This document shows positions 47,901 to 55,759 of a DNA stretch of 64,000 nucleotides, piece by piece (position 1 is the stretch's first letter; each line of letters opens with the position of its first letter). Below the pieces are notes generated by a model. That model ran no database searches. It worked only from the letters and a program-made list of their open reading frames with translations, and was not told where the DNA came from. The position numbers were made by a program, and so were the translations under genes. The stretch is from contig NZ_JACHXU010000002.1 in assembly GCF_014192335.1 (NCBI RefSeq), positions 203,347-267,346 of the forward strand, given 5' to 3'. The DNA is from Aporhodopirellula rubra (GTDB taxonomy: Bacteria > Planctomycetota > Planctomycetia > Pirellulales > Pirellulaceae).

Positions 47901-48498
47901 CCGATTCCTCGGTGTGCTCGGGTGAGCAGTTCGCCGGCAACAGGGCTTCCCGCGTGTATGTCGGAATCGCGCTGCCGGACAGCAAATCATCGGGCAACAA
48001 CAACTCGGTGTAGTCCGAAATCTTCTCGAACAGAAACGGCATCAACGAGTGGTAGTGATTGCACGCCGCGACGAGCAGCAACCGATACGCCTCGCCCTGC
48101 GGATCGTCACTCGGGTCGGTCCCATCCAAAATCCGCAGTACCTTCTCCCGCGTCCCCGCCGGCACCATCTCGTCATCAACGTGCCCCGCTTTGGCCTCAC
48201 CCAATATCTCTGGCAAGAACTGCCCATCGGCCGGGGACAGAATACCGATCTTGGTATAGCGATTGACATCCATGTAGCGCAGGGCACAAAACCGGTTGAA
48301 CCAGGTGTAGGCGACCGTCTCAATCGTTTGCTCTTTTCCGATCTCCTTGATTTTGGCTTCCAGATCCGACACCACGCCCGCATTCTCCCGGCGCGCAAGA
48401 CTTCCCTCGGCCAAGACGGCCTTCATCTTGGTGCCAACCTGTTCGATCAACGACTTGCGCGCGAACGAGGCGAATTTGCGAAGTTTGGATGTGTCCAT
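44974..48498 (-). CDS. pglX: BREX adenine-specific DNA methyltransferase PglX (BrxX)
   Basis: 1174 aa, standard for PglX. S-adenosylmethionine motif I D-P-A-C-G-S-G-H at 297-304 and the catalytic N-P-P-Y near residue 478 define an N6-adenine methyltransferase. A T-P-H-W-I-V-R-Y-L-V block lies near 241. PglX marks host DNA at a short non-palindromic site, allowing BREX to spare self DNA, and its C-terminal region chooses the site. The gene is flanked by two non-core insertions: the AAA/nuclease pair upstream and the giant TPR gene 3 nt downstream. Confidence 0.97.
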   Translation of the reverse strand: MDTSKLRKFASFARKSLIEQVGTKMKAVLAEGSLARRENAGVVSDLEAKIKEIGKEQTIETVAYTWFNRFCALRYMDVNRYTKIGILSPADGQFLPEILGEAKAGHVDDEMVPAGTREKVLRILDGTDPSDDPQGEAYRLLLVAACNHYHSLMPFLFEKISDYTELLLPDDLLSGSAIPTYTREALLPANCSPEHTEESVEVIGWLYQFYIADKKDDVFAALKKGKKITPENIPAATQLFTPHWIVRYLVENSLGRLWMLNHPESKLAERMDYYIRPEEPETDFLKITSPEELKVCDPACGSGHMLTYAFDLLHAIYEEQGYQPTDVPALILTHNLYGVEIDDRAGALAAFALTMKAREKYRRFLSPGKIVQPNICVLENIKVDPEELDDYMDKVGRDLFTGGLQGVVNQWEEADNFGSLIRPLVADVSEVLELLRERQMGEDLFLAGVHQKVLKALRQADYLSPKYHVVVANPPYMGSKGMNPRMKDFLESNFEEVKSDAFSAFIVRNTELALDRGQLGYMSPFVWMFLASYEDLRTYLIRTKTITSLVQLEYSGFDGATVPICTFTLENRSCPDYEGAYVRLSEFRGAENQGPKTLEAIRDSNCGWFYRTASKQFDRIPGSPVAYWVNNNVRGLFEELPSLSDSMNITGGMTTADNDRFVRLWHEVAIGKAHLSCESREEAIESGRKWFPYNKGGSYRKWYGNREHFVNWFNDGEEIQSTGRAFPRSKDCYFKESLTYTATSSSYFGIRYCPPGAIFDAKGSSCFAGHATLLNGLGFLASDLASYLLAAINPTIEFQTGNLSVLPFATNFDVTPHVEELIETTRDDWDSYEVSWDFSRSPLLTNESSLETRYQELRDLWRSQTNRVIELERHNIQALAQAYGLNGEVETEPPLDSITLECNPVCRYDDDKSDSELESLLLADTMREFISYAVGCMLGRYSLDKPGLILANQGDTLAEYLAQVPEPSFMPDDDNVIPMLDGDWFTDDISERFKEFLKVTFGTEHYAENLKFLEDSLYPENTSGRKRKTIRDYFLKEFYNHHVKLYKKRPIYWLFSSPKGTFNALIYMHCYRPDTVSSVLQYLRDFRDKLAHRRDHQQMVADSGGSTKSEQTKALKEVTTIKKQLKELEDYERETLFPLAQKKIDIDLDDGVKHNYPLFGKALKKVTGLSAKGG

Positions 48499-48546
48499 CA
48501 GCAGATTTTGGATTTTCGATTGGGGATTTTGGATTTGGAATGCTGA

Positions 48547-49098
48547 CTAGGCGTTCGGCCTGGCAAGCTGACCAAACTGAAGGACCGTTTGACCACACAA
48601 GAACAATGCTCTCTCAGGTGCGTCATGCAAAACTGGTGACTGACTTCGAGTACCCCGTCGCCGAATGCGAGTGTGTCTCAAAACAGCGAACCTGCGGGCA
48701 TATTGCCCAAGGAAATCTTCCTTGTAGAAGTTGCGAAGAAGAGCATCAAAGTACTCGAACACGCAAAGAGTACCCGTCAGTTGCTGAATCTGCTCGGTCT
48801 GAGTCGATGGGTTTTCCCGTTTCATTTCAAGCGACACTGCGCATTGCATCTGCGCGGAGAGCAGCAAATAGTCACATCTCTTTCGAGCACCCCGAGACGA
48901 TGAAACAAGCCCATCGTTAGAAAAATTACGATCAACGTCGATTGCGATTAGATCATTTGGAACATGGCGAATTTCAACCGATGAATCGGGCGCATCTACT
49001 TCCGTTAATTCCAATGTTTTATTCCCATAGCCATCATCCTGCACTGGTATGACTGCTACGTCATTAATCAACGAAACCAAGACGCTATATTCACTCAT
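48547..49098 (-). CDS. Small PD-(D/E)XK-like nuclease, partner of AAA ATPase
   Basis: 183 aa. C-D-Y-L-L-L then, ten residues on, A-V-S-L-E-M-K-R gives the D-x(n)-E-x-K layout of the PD-(D/E)XK nuclease fold, located mid-protein. The start overlaps the stop of the upstream AAA ATPase gene by 8 nt, so they are a translationally coupled pair. ATPase plus small nuclease pairs act as nucleic-acid-sensing defence modules in several systems. Exact family not recognised; the C-terminal 40 residues are Arg-rich, but the frame appears continuous. Confidence 0.68.
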   Translation of the reverse strand: MSEYSVLVSLINDVAVIPVQDDGYGNKTLELTEVDAPDSSVEIRHVPNDLIAIDVDRNFSNDGLVSSSRGARKRCDYLLLSAQMQCAVSLEMKRENPSTQTEQIQQLTGTLCVFEYFDALLRNFYKEDFLGQYARRFAVLRHTRIRRRGTRSQSPVLHDAPERALFLCGQTVLQFGQLARPNA

Positions 49099-50491
49099 TG
49101 CCGCCCCACATGACTTCGTCTTGAATCCGATTCATGAAATCAATCGTGGTATCAAAACTCTTGATTTCGATTCCCTGCTTCTGATCTATCTGCGCCGACG
49201 TCAATGTCAGGCATTTCTTTCGATTTGTTCTGTCGTCAAGTTTTATCGTCCTCTCTTCCGTGAAGTAGGATCGCACTTGCTCAACCTTCAGTAGCTCAGT
49301 CGTGCTGTATCCTTCTCGCTCCATGATTGCGTTGTGACGCGATTGACTTTCATTAAGCATCAAGAGAGTGTTAAACTCTCTGATGATGTAGTCGCTGTGC
49401 GTTGTCAAGAAAACCTGAATATCAAGGTTCACGAGCCTCGCTAACAGACGGGCGAACCGACGCTGAATAGAGGGATGTAAATTTAGCTCTGGTTCATCCA
49501 CCACGAGTAAATCCCCCGGGGCAGCGATATGACGGAGGTAAAACCCAATGTCTAGTAGAGACCGAACACTGCTGGAGCTTTCCACAAGAGATAGCTTTAC
49601 TCTCTTTCTTGAGGCTGGTAGGAACTGGACATCGCCGTCACGATTGACGGCATACTCTCCACCAATCAGGTCGCTAAACTCCGCCAAGAAATCAGTGTGT
49701 TGATCTAATAGGAAGCTCTTGCGATCAACGATCGAACTCAGTTCACGAATAAAATCTACATTCTTGCGAACCGCTACCGGATATGTTCCTTTGAAATGGC
49801 TGAAGAGATCATAGGGACGGAGCTTATTCGATTTGTCACCTAGAACTTCGATCAACCGATTTCGGGTGAAGTCAAGTTCCTTCTGGAATATCGCTGCGCC
49901 AGTTCTCTCGGCACTCGAAATAAATGGCTTTGGGATAATGCGATCAAAAACAATGTCTTTCAGTGCCTCGCCGATCAACTCACCTGCAAGATGCAACGGA
50001 ATTGGCAACGATTCTTCCGAGTCGCTTTCCTGCAGTAGCGAAATGCTTGCCTTGGTCGAACCTGACTTCTTTTCAAGTTGCAAATACGCCTTGTCCGCTG
50101 AACCGAACTTTGTTTTTCTCTCGAGAGTTTTCAATCGCCTGTTTTCAGCAAGACCAGAGATGATAATCTCAGTGTCGTCGAATGCTCCCTCTGCAGCTCC
50201 GAAAACTTGACCAATATGCCGCCTGCTAAACTCTTTTGATGCCCGTGCTGCAATTGAGTTGCGTTTCGCGTGCAATTCCTCGAGATCGACCGTAAGTTGC
50301 CCGTCCTTTTCGAGTCTTGAAAGGTCAAGCGGCAGATATGAATAACCGTTGTGGAAGTAGTCCAAGAACCCATACATCGCGTGGGTGATGTACGTTTTTC
50401 CGGTATTATTCATGCCGCAAATTGTCGTTAGTTCACCGACCTCAAACTCGGCTTGCCTAATTGGCCCTAAATTCTTGACTTTAATCTTCAT
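49091..50491 (-). CDS. AAA ATPase of the AAA15/OLD-like group
   Basis: 466 aa from the ATG at 50491; a GTG at 50509 would add six residues. Walker A G-M-N-N-T-G-K-T lies at 26-33, with a Walker B-type block (L-L-V-V-D-E-P-E-L-N-L-H-P) and a following T-T-H-S-D-Y motif in the C-terminal third, as in ABC-like OLD ATPases. There is no TOPRIM domain. It is coupled to the small nuclease gene and inserted between brxC and pglX. Probably senses infection and controls its partner; comparable to, but not the same as, PARIS or Septu ATPases. Confidence 0.85.
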   Translation of the reverse strand: MKIKVKNLGPIRQAEFEVGELTTICGMNNTGKTYITHAMYGFLDYFHNGYSYLPLDLSRLEKDGQLTVDLEELHAKRNSIAARASKEFSRRHIGQVFGAAEGAFDDTEIIISGLAENRRLKTLERKTKFGSADKAYLQLEKKSGSTKASISLLQESDSEESLPIPLHLAGELIGEALKDIVFDRIIPKPFISSAERTGAAIFQKELDFTRNRLIEVLGDKSNKLRPYDLFSHFKGTYPVAVRKNVDFIRELSSIVDRKSFLLDQHTDFLAEFSDLIGGEYAVNRDGDVQFLPASRKRVKLSLVESSSSVRSLLDIGFYLRHIAAPGDLLVVDEPELNLHPSIQRRFARLLARLVNLDIQVFLTTHSDYIIREFNTLLMLNESQSRHNAIMEREGYSTTELLKVEQVRSYFTEERTIKLDDRTNRKKCLTLTSAQIDQKQGIEIKSFDTTIDFMNRIQDEVMWGGNE

Positions 50492-50563
50492 AAATGTGTC
50501 CGTTGGCACTGTGCGATCGGCGCACGGGTTGATGATTCAGTTTTCTGGATATTCGTAGTTTGA

Positions 50564-53500
50564 TCATAGCTGGATCCGCTTCCCCTCTTGCACTGCCACT
50601 GCCATCGCTTCGCGCAGCTTGCTGATGTATTGATCGACGTCGTCGGTCGTTTCTAACCAAGGCTTGTCGAAATCGACCTCAAGGTGGCTGAGTCCGATGA
50701 ATTCGATCGGCGGTTTCCATTCCGGCTTGGGGGCCCCATCCTTCGGTTCGTCTTTTGGGTCGGGCCTGGGGGCAGTCCACTGCGTGACCTTGCCGAGAAT
50801 CTCGGTGTAGGACTTGTTCTCAAATTGCGTGGCGGCTTCACGGACGACGGCGATGATCGGTTGCGTTCGGATCTGATCGACCGTGCCTTTCACGATCGCG
50901 TCGATTTCGCTGCGTTGCTCGGTCGTCAATGTTTCGTAGCCAGGGATCGCTTGTAGTTTCTTGACGCGCGACGTCACCGCCTCCTCGGCGGCAGCACGGG
51001 CGTCAGCGGCGAGTGTTTCGAGGCGTGCCTTCAGCGAATCGACCAGCGAGCGGACCTGCTGCATCGAGTTGCCGGCATAACACTTCGGATCGGCCAGGAT
51101 CTTTTTGAGGTCTCCGGATTCGTCGCCGTCGAGGTACCCGAAGTTCGTTTCGTTGCGGGCGAGGAATTGCTTAGCCTCGCCAAAGAGACTGGCATTGGGA
51201 CCAGACATGAAACGCCGAATCGGGTCGAGCAAGTCTTCTTTCGTGTCCAGCAACCGATCCCGATGACCATCAAACTCAGCCAGGAAAAACTTGTAGGACT
51301 TCTTGCCTAGCTTCTTGAACTCGTCGATCGGTTCGGCGAGTGCCCCCAGAAACGGATAGTCACTTGCCTTGGCGGCAAGATCACGCAAGTCGTCGCACAG
51401 CGACACAAACGTTTCAGCGGTTTCGGTGCCAAGAGCCTTGGCTTCGTTGGCTCGCGGCGGCTCGTCAAAGAATTGTTCGTGGAACTCCCGAAGCGCACGG
51501 GTCTGACTGGCACTGAAGTCAACCTGCGGCTCCAGGACCATGTTGCCGAACTTACCGGTATTCTTCAGATGCGCGAGCAACGAAGCGCCGTCGAGCAATT
51601 GGCCATCGCTGCGGACCTCGACTTTGCCGCGTGCGATCAACTTGGCCAAGATGCACTGGATCGCCGGCAGCGGCCAACCGTAGGGCTTGGTTTCAAAGTC
51701 CTCGACCAACTTTTTAACGGTTGGCCGGATGCCTTTGTTTACGCTCAGGCTGATCGAGCTGAGCATCTCGCTTTCAGGCTCGGTGATGACGGCGGCGTCG
51801 TTACCAAACAGACCGTCGCTAGATTGGCTTAGGCAATCTTCGATTTGGGCTTCGGTGAAGTTGACGCCGCGCAGCATCCGTAGGTTCGTGTAGGTTTGCT
51901 CGACGAGCGTTTCAAAGCCGTCGTGCAACCGCAGCCCAGGATCTTCCTTGGTCGATTCGACTTCGCTGCCGGCGACAAACATCGTCGCCTTTCCCATCAA
52001 TGCTTTGACGTGTTCGACCAATTGCCGCTCGCGGTCCTGGTTGGCGGTCGTCTTGTTGCCCAGGATCCGTTTGACGTTTTCCTTCTTGGTCGTTTGGTAG
52101 TTTTGGCCGACGTACTTGGCGGTTTGCTTCATCAGCGTCAGATCGCGGATCAGGCGAGCGTCCGCTGGCAACATGACGGTGACTTCGTTTCGACCGATGT
52201 AAGCCATTTTGACTTGATCGGGATTGTCGCAGTGCTCGTGGAACGGGCTGATGACGTGAACGCCAAGCTCGTATTCCCGGCCGTACATCTTGTCGTCCAG
52301 CTTTCGCGTGAACGAAAAATCACGCTTGTTGGGTTCGTACCGGAGCTTGCGACCTTTGAGCACCTTTTCAAAGATGATCTTGTGCAACTCGTCGGCGACT
52401 TCGCTGGAGTCGACTTCGGTGTTCTTGATCTCTTGCTCGACGTCCTTTTCTTCGTCGGTCAAGAATTCGTAGTAGTCACCGCTGCGTTGAATGTAGACCT
52501 GATTTTCGAGGAGGTTCAATGCTTCCTCGACGTCTTGATGTAGCTTGCCGACGTCTTGATCGAAGCTCTCGATCATCAGAACGCTCAGGTTGTGGACCGA
52601 CGCCTTGAACTCTTTGACGTACTTGACCAACAACAGGACTTTCAACAGTTTGATCGCGAGCGGGTTGTCGAGATTCTTTTCCGCAGCACGAACCGAGAGC
52701 AGATGGCTCTTGAGCGCCGAACTGATGCCCTTGTACATCAAGTCGAACGTTGCCAGCTTTCCGATCTGGTCATCGGCGATAGCGATCGCGACTTCCTGGA
52801 AGACGCCCAACATCGAACGCTCGCCGACGCTACTGTGCTTTCCTTCAAATGCGTTGTGCGTCGACAACCCACGAATGGCGAGCTGGAACAGTTCAAACTG
52901 GTACGGGATGAAGGGGTAGCAGTTGAAGAAGTGCTCTTCGTCTTGAAAGTTGCGGTATTTTTGACCGTCGGCGAAATCGAACAGGGTGCGGAAGTTGTTG
53001 ACTTCCTTTTCGTAGATCGGCTGCAGGTGCTTTTCACCGTCCTCAGTTTTCAGCAACAGACGCTTTTGGATGACTTCGGCAACGTTGGTACTGGTCAGCT
53101 TCATCCGGTTGGCGAAGCGGGCCTGAATCTTTGAGAAGTCATTGGACTGCTCTTTGGTCATCTCGCCGATGACGCCCGCAATGTCTTCCTGTGCCGTGAC
53201 GATGATCCACGCGCGGCCTCGGCATTTTGTCGCCAGGCTCTCTGCGATCGTTTGCAAGTTGGTCATCAACTTGGTGTTGTCGGCGATGTATTGCCCGACT
53301 TCGTCGACGAAGAAGTTCAGTCGAAAATCTTTCCCAAGGCTGGCTTCTTTGCTGTCGATGTACGTTTTGACTTGCTCGGCAAAGTCTTCAATCGACAGTT
53401 TGTAGTCGTCTTTGTGCTTGCCGATCACGCCCGTCACGGTTTCGCCAGTGACGTCGGCGAACGCTTTGTCGATGTGGCTGCCAACACGCAATACCCGCTC

Positions 53501-54103
53501 ACGGCCTGTTTCCCAAGGCATGCCGGCGTGCTTTTCAAACGCTTCACGAAACGGCTGCAACAATCCGTCATGGTCCAGATGTCGCTCGAAGTGGGCGATG
53601 TAACCTTGTTTGCCGTAGTAACCACACTTTTCGTCGAAGACTTTGACGAACACGGCCAGCAACGCATCGACGTCTTTCTTGCTGATGACGTCAGCCTTCT
53701 GGTCGATATTGAACAAGATGCTTTCGCTGGGGATCGCGAGCGCCTTGTCGATCCGGCCGACCACCATCGTGTCTTTGACTTTGCCGCGTAGCGTTCGTCC
53801 GACATCCAGTCCATCGACTTGGCGGCCGGACAACATCAGGGCCAACATTTTCAGCAGGTGCGACTTACCGGAGCCAAAGAAGCCGGACAGCCAAACGCCG
53901 TTGGCGTTCTGGTAGTTGGTGTAGGCTTCGAGGAAATCGTCGAGCCTGCGTTCGATCTCGTCCGTGAAGACGTATTCTACGACTTCAGTCTTCAGCTCCG
54001 CGTCATCGTCGGCTTTGATGACACCTTCGATCGGTCGGTCGATCTTGTATTCAAAGATTTGTCGCAGTTGCATGTCTGGTATATCCGGGTGCCCAAATTT
54101 CAA
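50564..54103 (-). CDS. brxC: BREX ATPase BrxC
   Basis: 1179 aa, standard size. Walker A G-F-F-G-S-G-K-S lies at 74-81 near the N-terminus, preceded by the family-typical N-G-V-W-L-S segment. The rest is the long helical BrxC body. BrxC (DUF499-like/PglY-related) is an essential core ATPase of type 1 BREX. It is the third gene of the operon, 27 nt after brxB. Confidence 0.96.
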   Translation of the reverse strand: MKFGHPDIPDMQLRQIFEYKIDRPIEGVIKADDDAELKTEVVEYVFTDEIERRLDDFLEAYTNYQNANGVWLSGFFGSGKSHLLKMLALMLSGRQVDGLDVGRTLRGKVKDTMVVGRIDKALAIPSESILFNIDQKADVISKKDVDALLAVFVKVFDEKCGYYGKQGYIAHFERHLDHDGLLQPFREAFEKHAGMPWETGRERVLRVGSHIDKAFADVTGETVTGVIGKHKDDYKLSIEDFAEQVKTYIDSKEASLGKDFRLNFFVDEVGQYIADNTKLMTNLQTIAESLATKCRGRAWIIVTAQEDIAGVIGEMTKEQSNDFSKIQARFANRMKLTSTNVAEVIQKRLLLKTEDGEKHLQPIYEKEVNNFRTLFDFADGQKYRNFQDEEHFFNCYPFIPYQFELFQLAIRGLSTHNAFEGKHSSVGERSMLGVFQEVAIAIADDQIGKLATFDLMYKGISSALKSHLLSVRAAEKNLDNPLAIKLLKVLLLVKYVKEFKASVHNLSVLMIESFDQDVGKLHQDVEEALNLLENQVYIQRSGDYYEFLTDEEKDVEQEIKNTEVDSSEVADELHKIIFEKVLKGRKLRYEPNKRDFSFTRKLDDKMYGREYELGVHVISPFHEHCDNPDQVKMAYIGRNEVTVMLPADARLIRDLTLMKQTAKYVGQNYQTTKKENVKRILGNKTTANQDRERQLVEHVKALMGKATMFVAGSEVESTKEDPGLRLHDGFETLVEQTYTNLRMLRGVNFTEAQIEDCLSQSSDGLFGNDAAVITEPESEMLSSISLSVNKGIRPTVKKLVEDFETKPYGWPLPAIQCILAKLIARGKVEVRSDGQLLDGASLLAHLKNTGKFGNMVLEPQVDFSASQTRALREFHEQFFDEPPRANEAKALGTETAETFVSLCDDLRDLAAKASDYPFLGALAEPIDEFKKLGKKSYKFFLAEFDGHRDRLLDTKEDLLDPIRRFMSGPNASLFGEAKQFLARNETNFGYLDGDESGDLKKILADPKCYAGNSMQQVRSLVDSLKARLETLAADARAAAEEAVTSRVKKLQAIPGYETLTTEQRSEIDAIVKGTVDQIRTQPIIAVVREAATQFENKSYTEILGKVTQWTAPRPDPKDEPKDGAPKPEWKPPIEFIGLSHLEVDFDKPWLETTDDVDQYISKLREAMAVAVQEGKRIQL

Positions 54104-54130
54104 TGTCGAGTGTCGCTAATCAAGAACCGC

Positions 54131-54742
54131 TCAGGTCTCTCGTTCGTAGAGATTGAACGCTCGGTAGTACTTGTCGTCGCGGAGTCGGCCAAATAGATCC
54201 AGCGATGCGCCGTCTTCGAGCGAGTGTGAATAGTCACCAGGGAAGAACAAGATTGTCGGCCGATCTTTGGCCACTCGCTGCAGGTTGTTCAGCACCGTGT
54301 GCGACCGAATGTACGGGAAGACTTCCCCAACGCCCGTTAGAAACATGACCTCGAACTCGGCGGCCTGAATCTTCGCTTCAATCGCCGGCGCGAGCTTGGT
54401 TTCGGCGTCGGTCAAACCTTGAAGAGCTTCTTTCAGTTCTTCTTTGTCGTGGTTAGCTTCGTTTTCAATCCAGAAGTCCCAATCGCCCATTTCATCGGCC
54501 AACTCCTTCGCGACGTCGTAGAGATTGATTTCCAGGACGTGAATGCCATCCTTTTTGAGTCGCTTGATCAGCGTTTGCTGGAGCCCCTGCATGTCATTCT
54601 CTTCCGTAGGGCAGTACGGCACGACGAAAAAGGGCACTTCGTTGCCGATGCCTTCCATGCGTTGAAACCGCTGACTGCAAATCACTTTACGAATGTGCTC
54701 GAAGCGGTCGGGGATCGGTGCGGTTTGTAAACCACGATTCAT
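54131..54742 (-). CDS. brxB: BREX protein BrxB (DUF1788)
   Basis: 203 aa, expected length. DUF1788 features: F-F-V-V-P-Y-C-P-T-E-E-N-D near residue 37 and the late L-F-F-P-G-D-Y segment. BrxB is a core BREX protein reported to bridge PglZ and other components. It lies 12 nt after brxA. Confidence 0.94.
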   Translation of the reverse strand: MNRGLQTAPIPDRFEHIRKVICSQRFQRMEGIGNEVPFFVVPYCPTEENDMQGLQQTLIKRLKKDGIHVLEINLYDVAKELADEMGDWDFWIENEANHDKEELKEALQGLTDAETKLAPAIEAKIQAAEFEVMFLTGVGEVFPYIRSHTVLNNLQRVAKDRPTILFFPGDYSHSLEDGASLDLFGRLRDDKYYRAFNLYERET

Positions 54743-54754
54743 TCGCGGCGGCTC

Positions 54755-55354
54755 CTACTGCGGTATTGCGACGGGGAAAAACTGGAAATAATCTCGAGAA
54801 TCGTCCATGATCGCTGACTGAAGTTCTGGGGACATCATGGGTGGCAAAACAACGCCGTCTTCCGTGACCATTTCCGACTCACGAAGCATCCGCATCATGA
54901 CGGTCTGCAATTTGGTGCGGGTGCTAGCCGCTAGGTTTTCGAGTTCGTCGTGCCAAACGGCTTTGGCTTCGAGAAAACGCTCAACGTCGGCAGGCCCGAT
55001 AAACAGGTCCATTTGCAGGTACCTGCCCCGCAACACGTCGCGGGCAAAGTCGCCAAGCACCTGGTATCGCAGGCAACACGCGAGCCAGAGCAGCAATTTC
55101 TGATCGAGCCGCGAACCGGTGGCCAGCAGCGACATTTCACGATCGGTGAGTAACTGCAGGCGTTTTCGCACTTCGCTGAGTTTCCGTTTGGTCGTGCTCA
55201 CCGTGCGACTCTGCAGCAGATTCCCGCCCTTGATGTCTTCGATTGTCCGTTCCCAGTCGCCGCGCGCACTCGCGTAGGCTTCAGCGACCACGATGGATTC
55301 GTGATAGAGAAGTCCGCCAGCGGAAAACGACAGGACATAACGGGTTTCGACCAT
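54755..55354 (-). CDS. brxA: BREX protein BrxA (DUF1819)
   Basis: 199 aa, the usual size of DUF1819 proteins. The opening Y-V-L-S-F-S-A-G-G-L-L and the mid W-L-A-C-C-L-R-Y segment fit the family. BrxA is a small DNA-binding protein needed for BREX activity in some systems. First core gene of the operon. Confidence 0.93.
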   Translation of the reverse strand: MVETRYVLSFSAGGLLYHESIVVAEAYASARGDWERTIEDIKGGNLLQSRTVSTTKRKLSEVRKRLQLLTDREMSLLATGSRLDQKLLLWLACCLRYQVLGDFARDVLRGRYLQMDLFIGPADVERFLEAKAVWHDELENLAASTRTKLQTVMMRMLRESEMVTEDGVVLPPMMSPELQSAIMDDSRDYFQFFPVAIPQ

Positions 55355-55375
55355 TTCGGATTGCTAAGTAATTCC

Positions 55376-55597
55376 TTAACGAGGTTTGCGTGCCCGGTCA
55401 TTTGAATCGCCGCTGGGACGCTGTGCAGCGGTGAGCAGTTCATCGAGTTCTTCTTGCTTGAAGAGTCGGTACCCATTCACCGGGTGTCGGTGCGCGACGA
55501 TCTTGCCGGCGTTCTCCCAATTGCGCAGTGTGTTCGGAGACACGCCGAGATACTCGGCAGCGTCCGAAACACGAAGGAAGTCATTCAGCTTGGTCAT
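55376..55597 (-). CDS. MerR/excisionase-type helix-turn-helix regulator of BREX operon
   Basis: 73 aa. One winged helix-turn-helix (S-D-A-A-E-Y-L-G-V-S-P-N-T-L-R-N-W-E, then G-Y-R-L-F) of the MerR/excisionase superfamily, with a short basic tail. It lies 21 nt before brxA and is the first gene of the operon, so it probably controls BREX expression. No effector domain is present. Confidence 0.9.
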   Translation of the reverse strand: MTKLNDFLRVSDAAEYLGVSPNTLRNWENAGKIVAHRHPVNGYRLFKQEELDELLTAAQRPSGDSNDRARKPR

Positions 55598-55759
55598 TCT
55601 CAGGCCTCACGGAAGCGAACAGGCTTACCCCAACTAGGCAAACCTTACCAATCCCTGATAATCTTGCCAATCGGGTGGTGAGTTCAGGATTTCGCGGATT
55701 GCTTGTAGTCACTTCAGCAAGCAGCGATCGCGACAACGCATGGAACAAGGGGACAACGG
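55598..55759 (+). promoter_or_regulatory. Divergent promoter region between BREX and Gabija-like operons
   Basis: 162 nt between two head-to-head operons must carry both promoters. I did not see a convincing -35/-10 pair or operator palindrome. Support is positional only. Confidence 0.5.

Noticed and set aside
44974-48498. Type I or IIG restriction-modification enzyme
   Set aside because: The methyltransferase is flanked by brxA, brxB, brxC, pglZ and brxL and has PglX length. No hsdR or hsdS gene is present.
48660-48700. Frameshift in the small nuclease gene near its Arg-rich C-terminus
   Set aside because: The composition change looked suspicious, but the frame continues with plausible codons to a stop, and I saw no better continuation in the other frames.
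48547-50491. PARIS anti-phage system (AriA/AriB)
   Set aside because: The ATPase is of the right general type, but the partner is only 183 aa with a D/E-x-K core rather than a DUF4435 TOPRIM-like protein.
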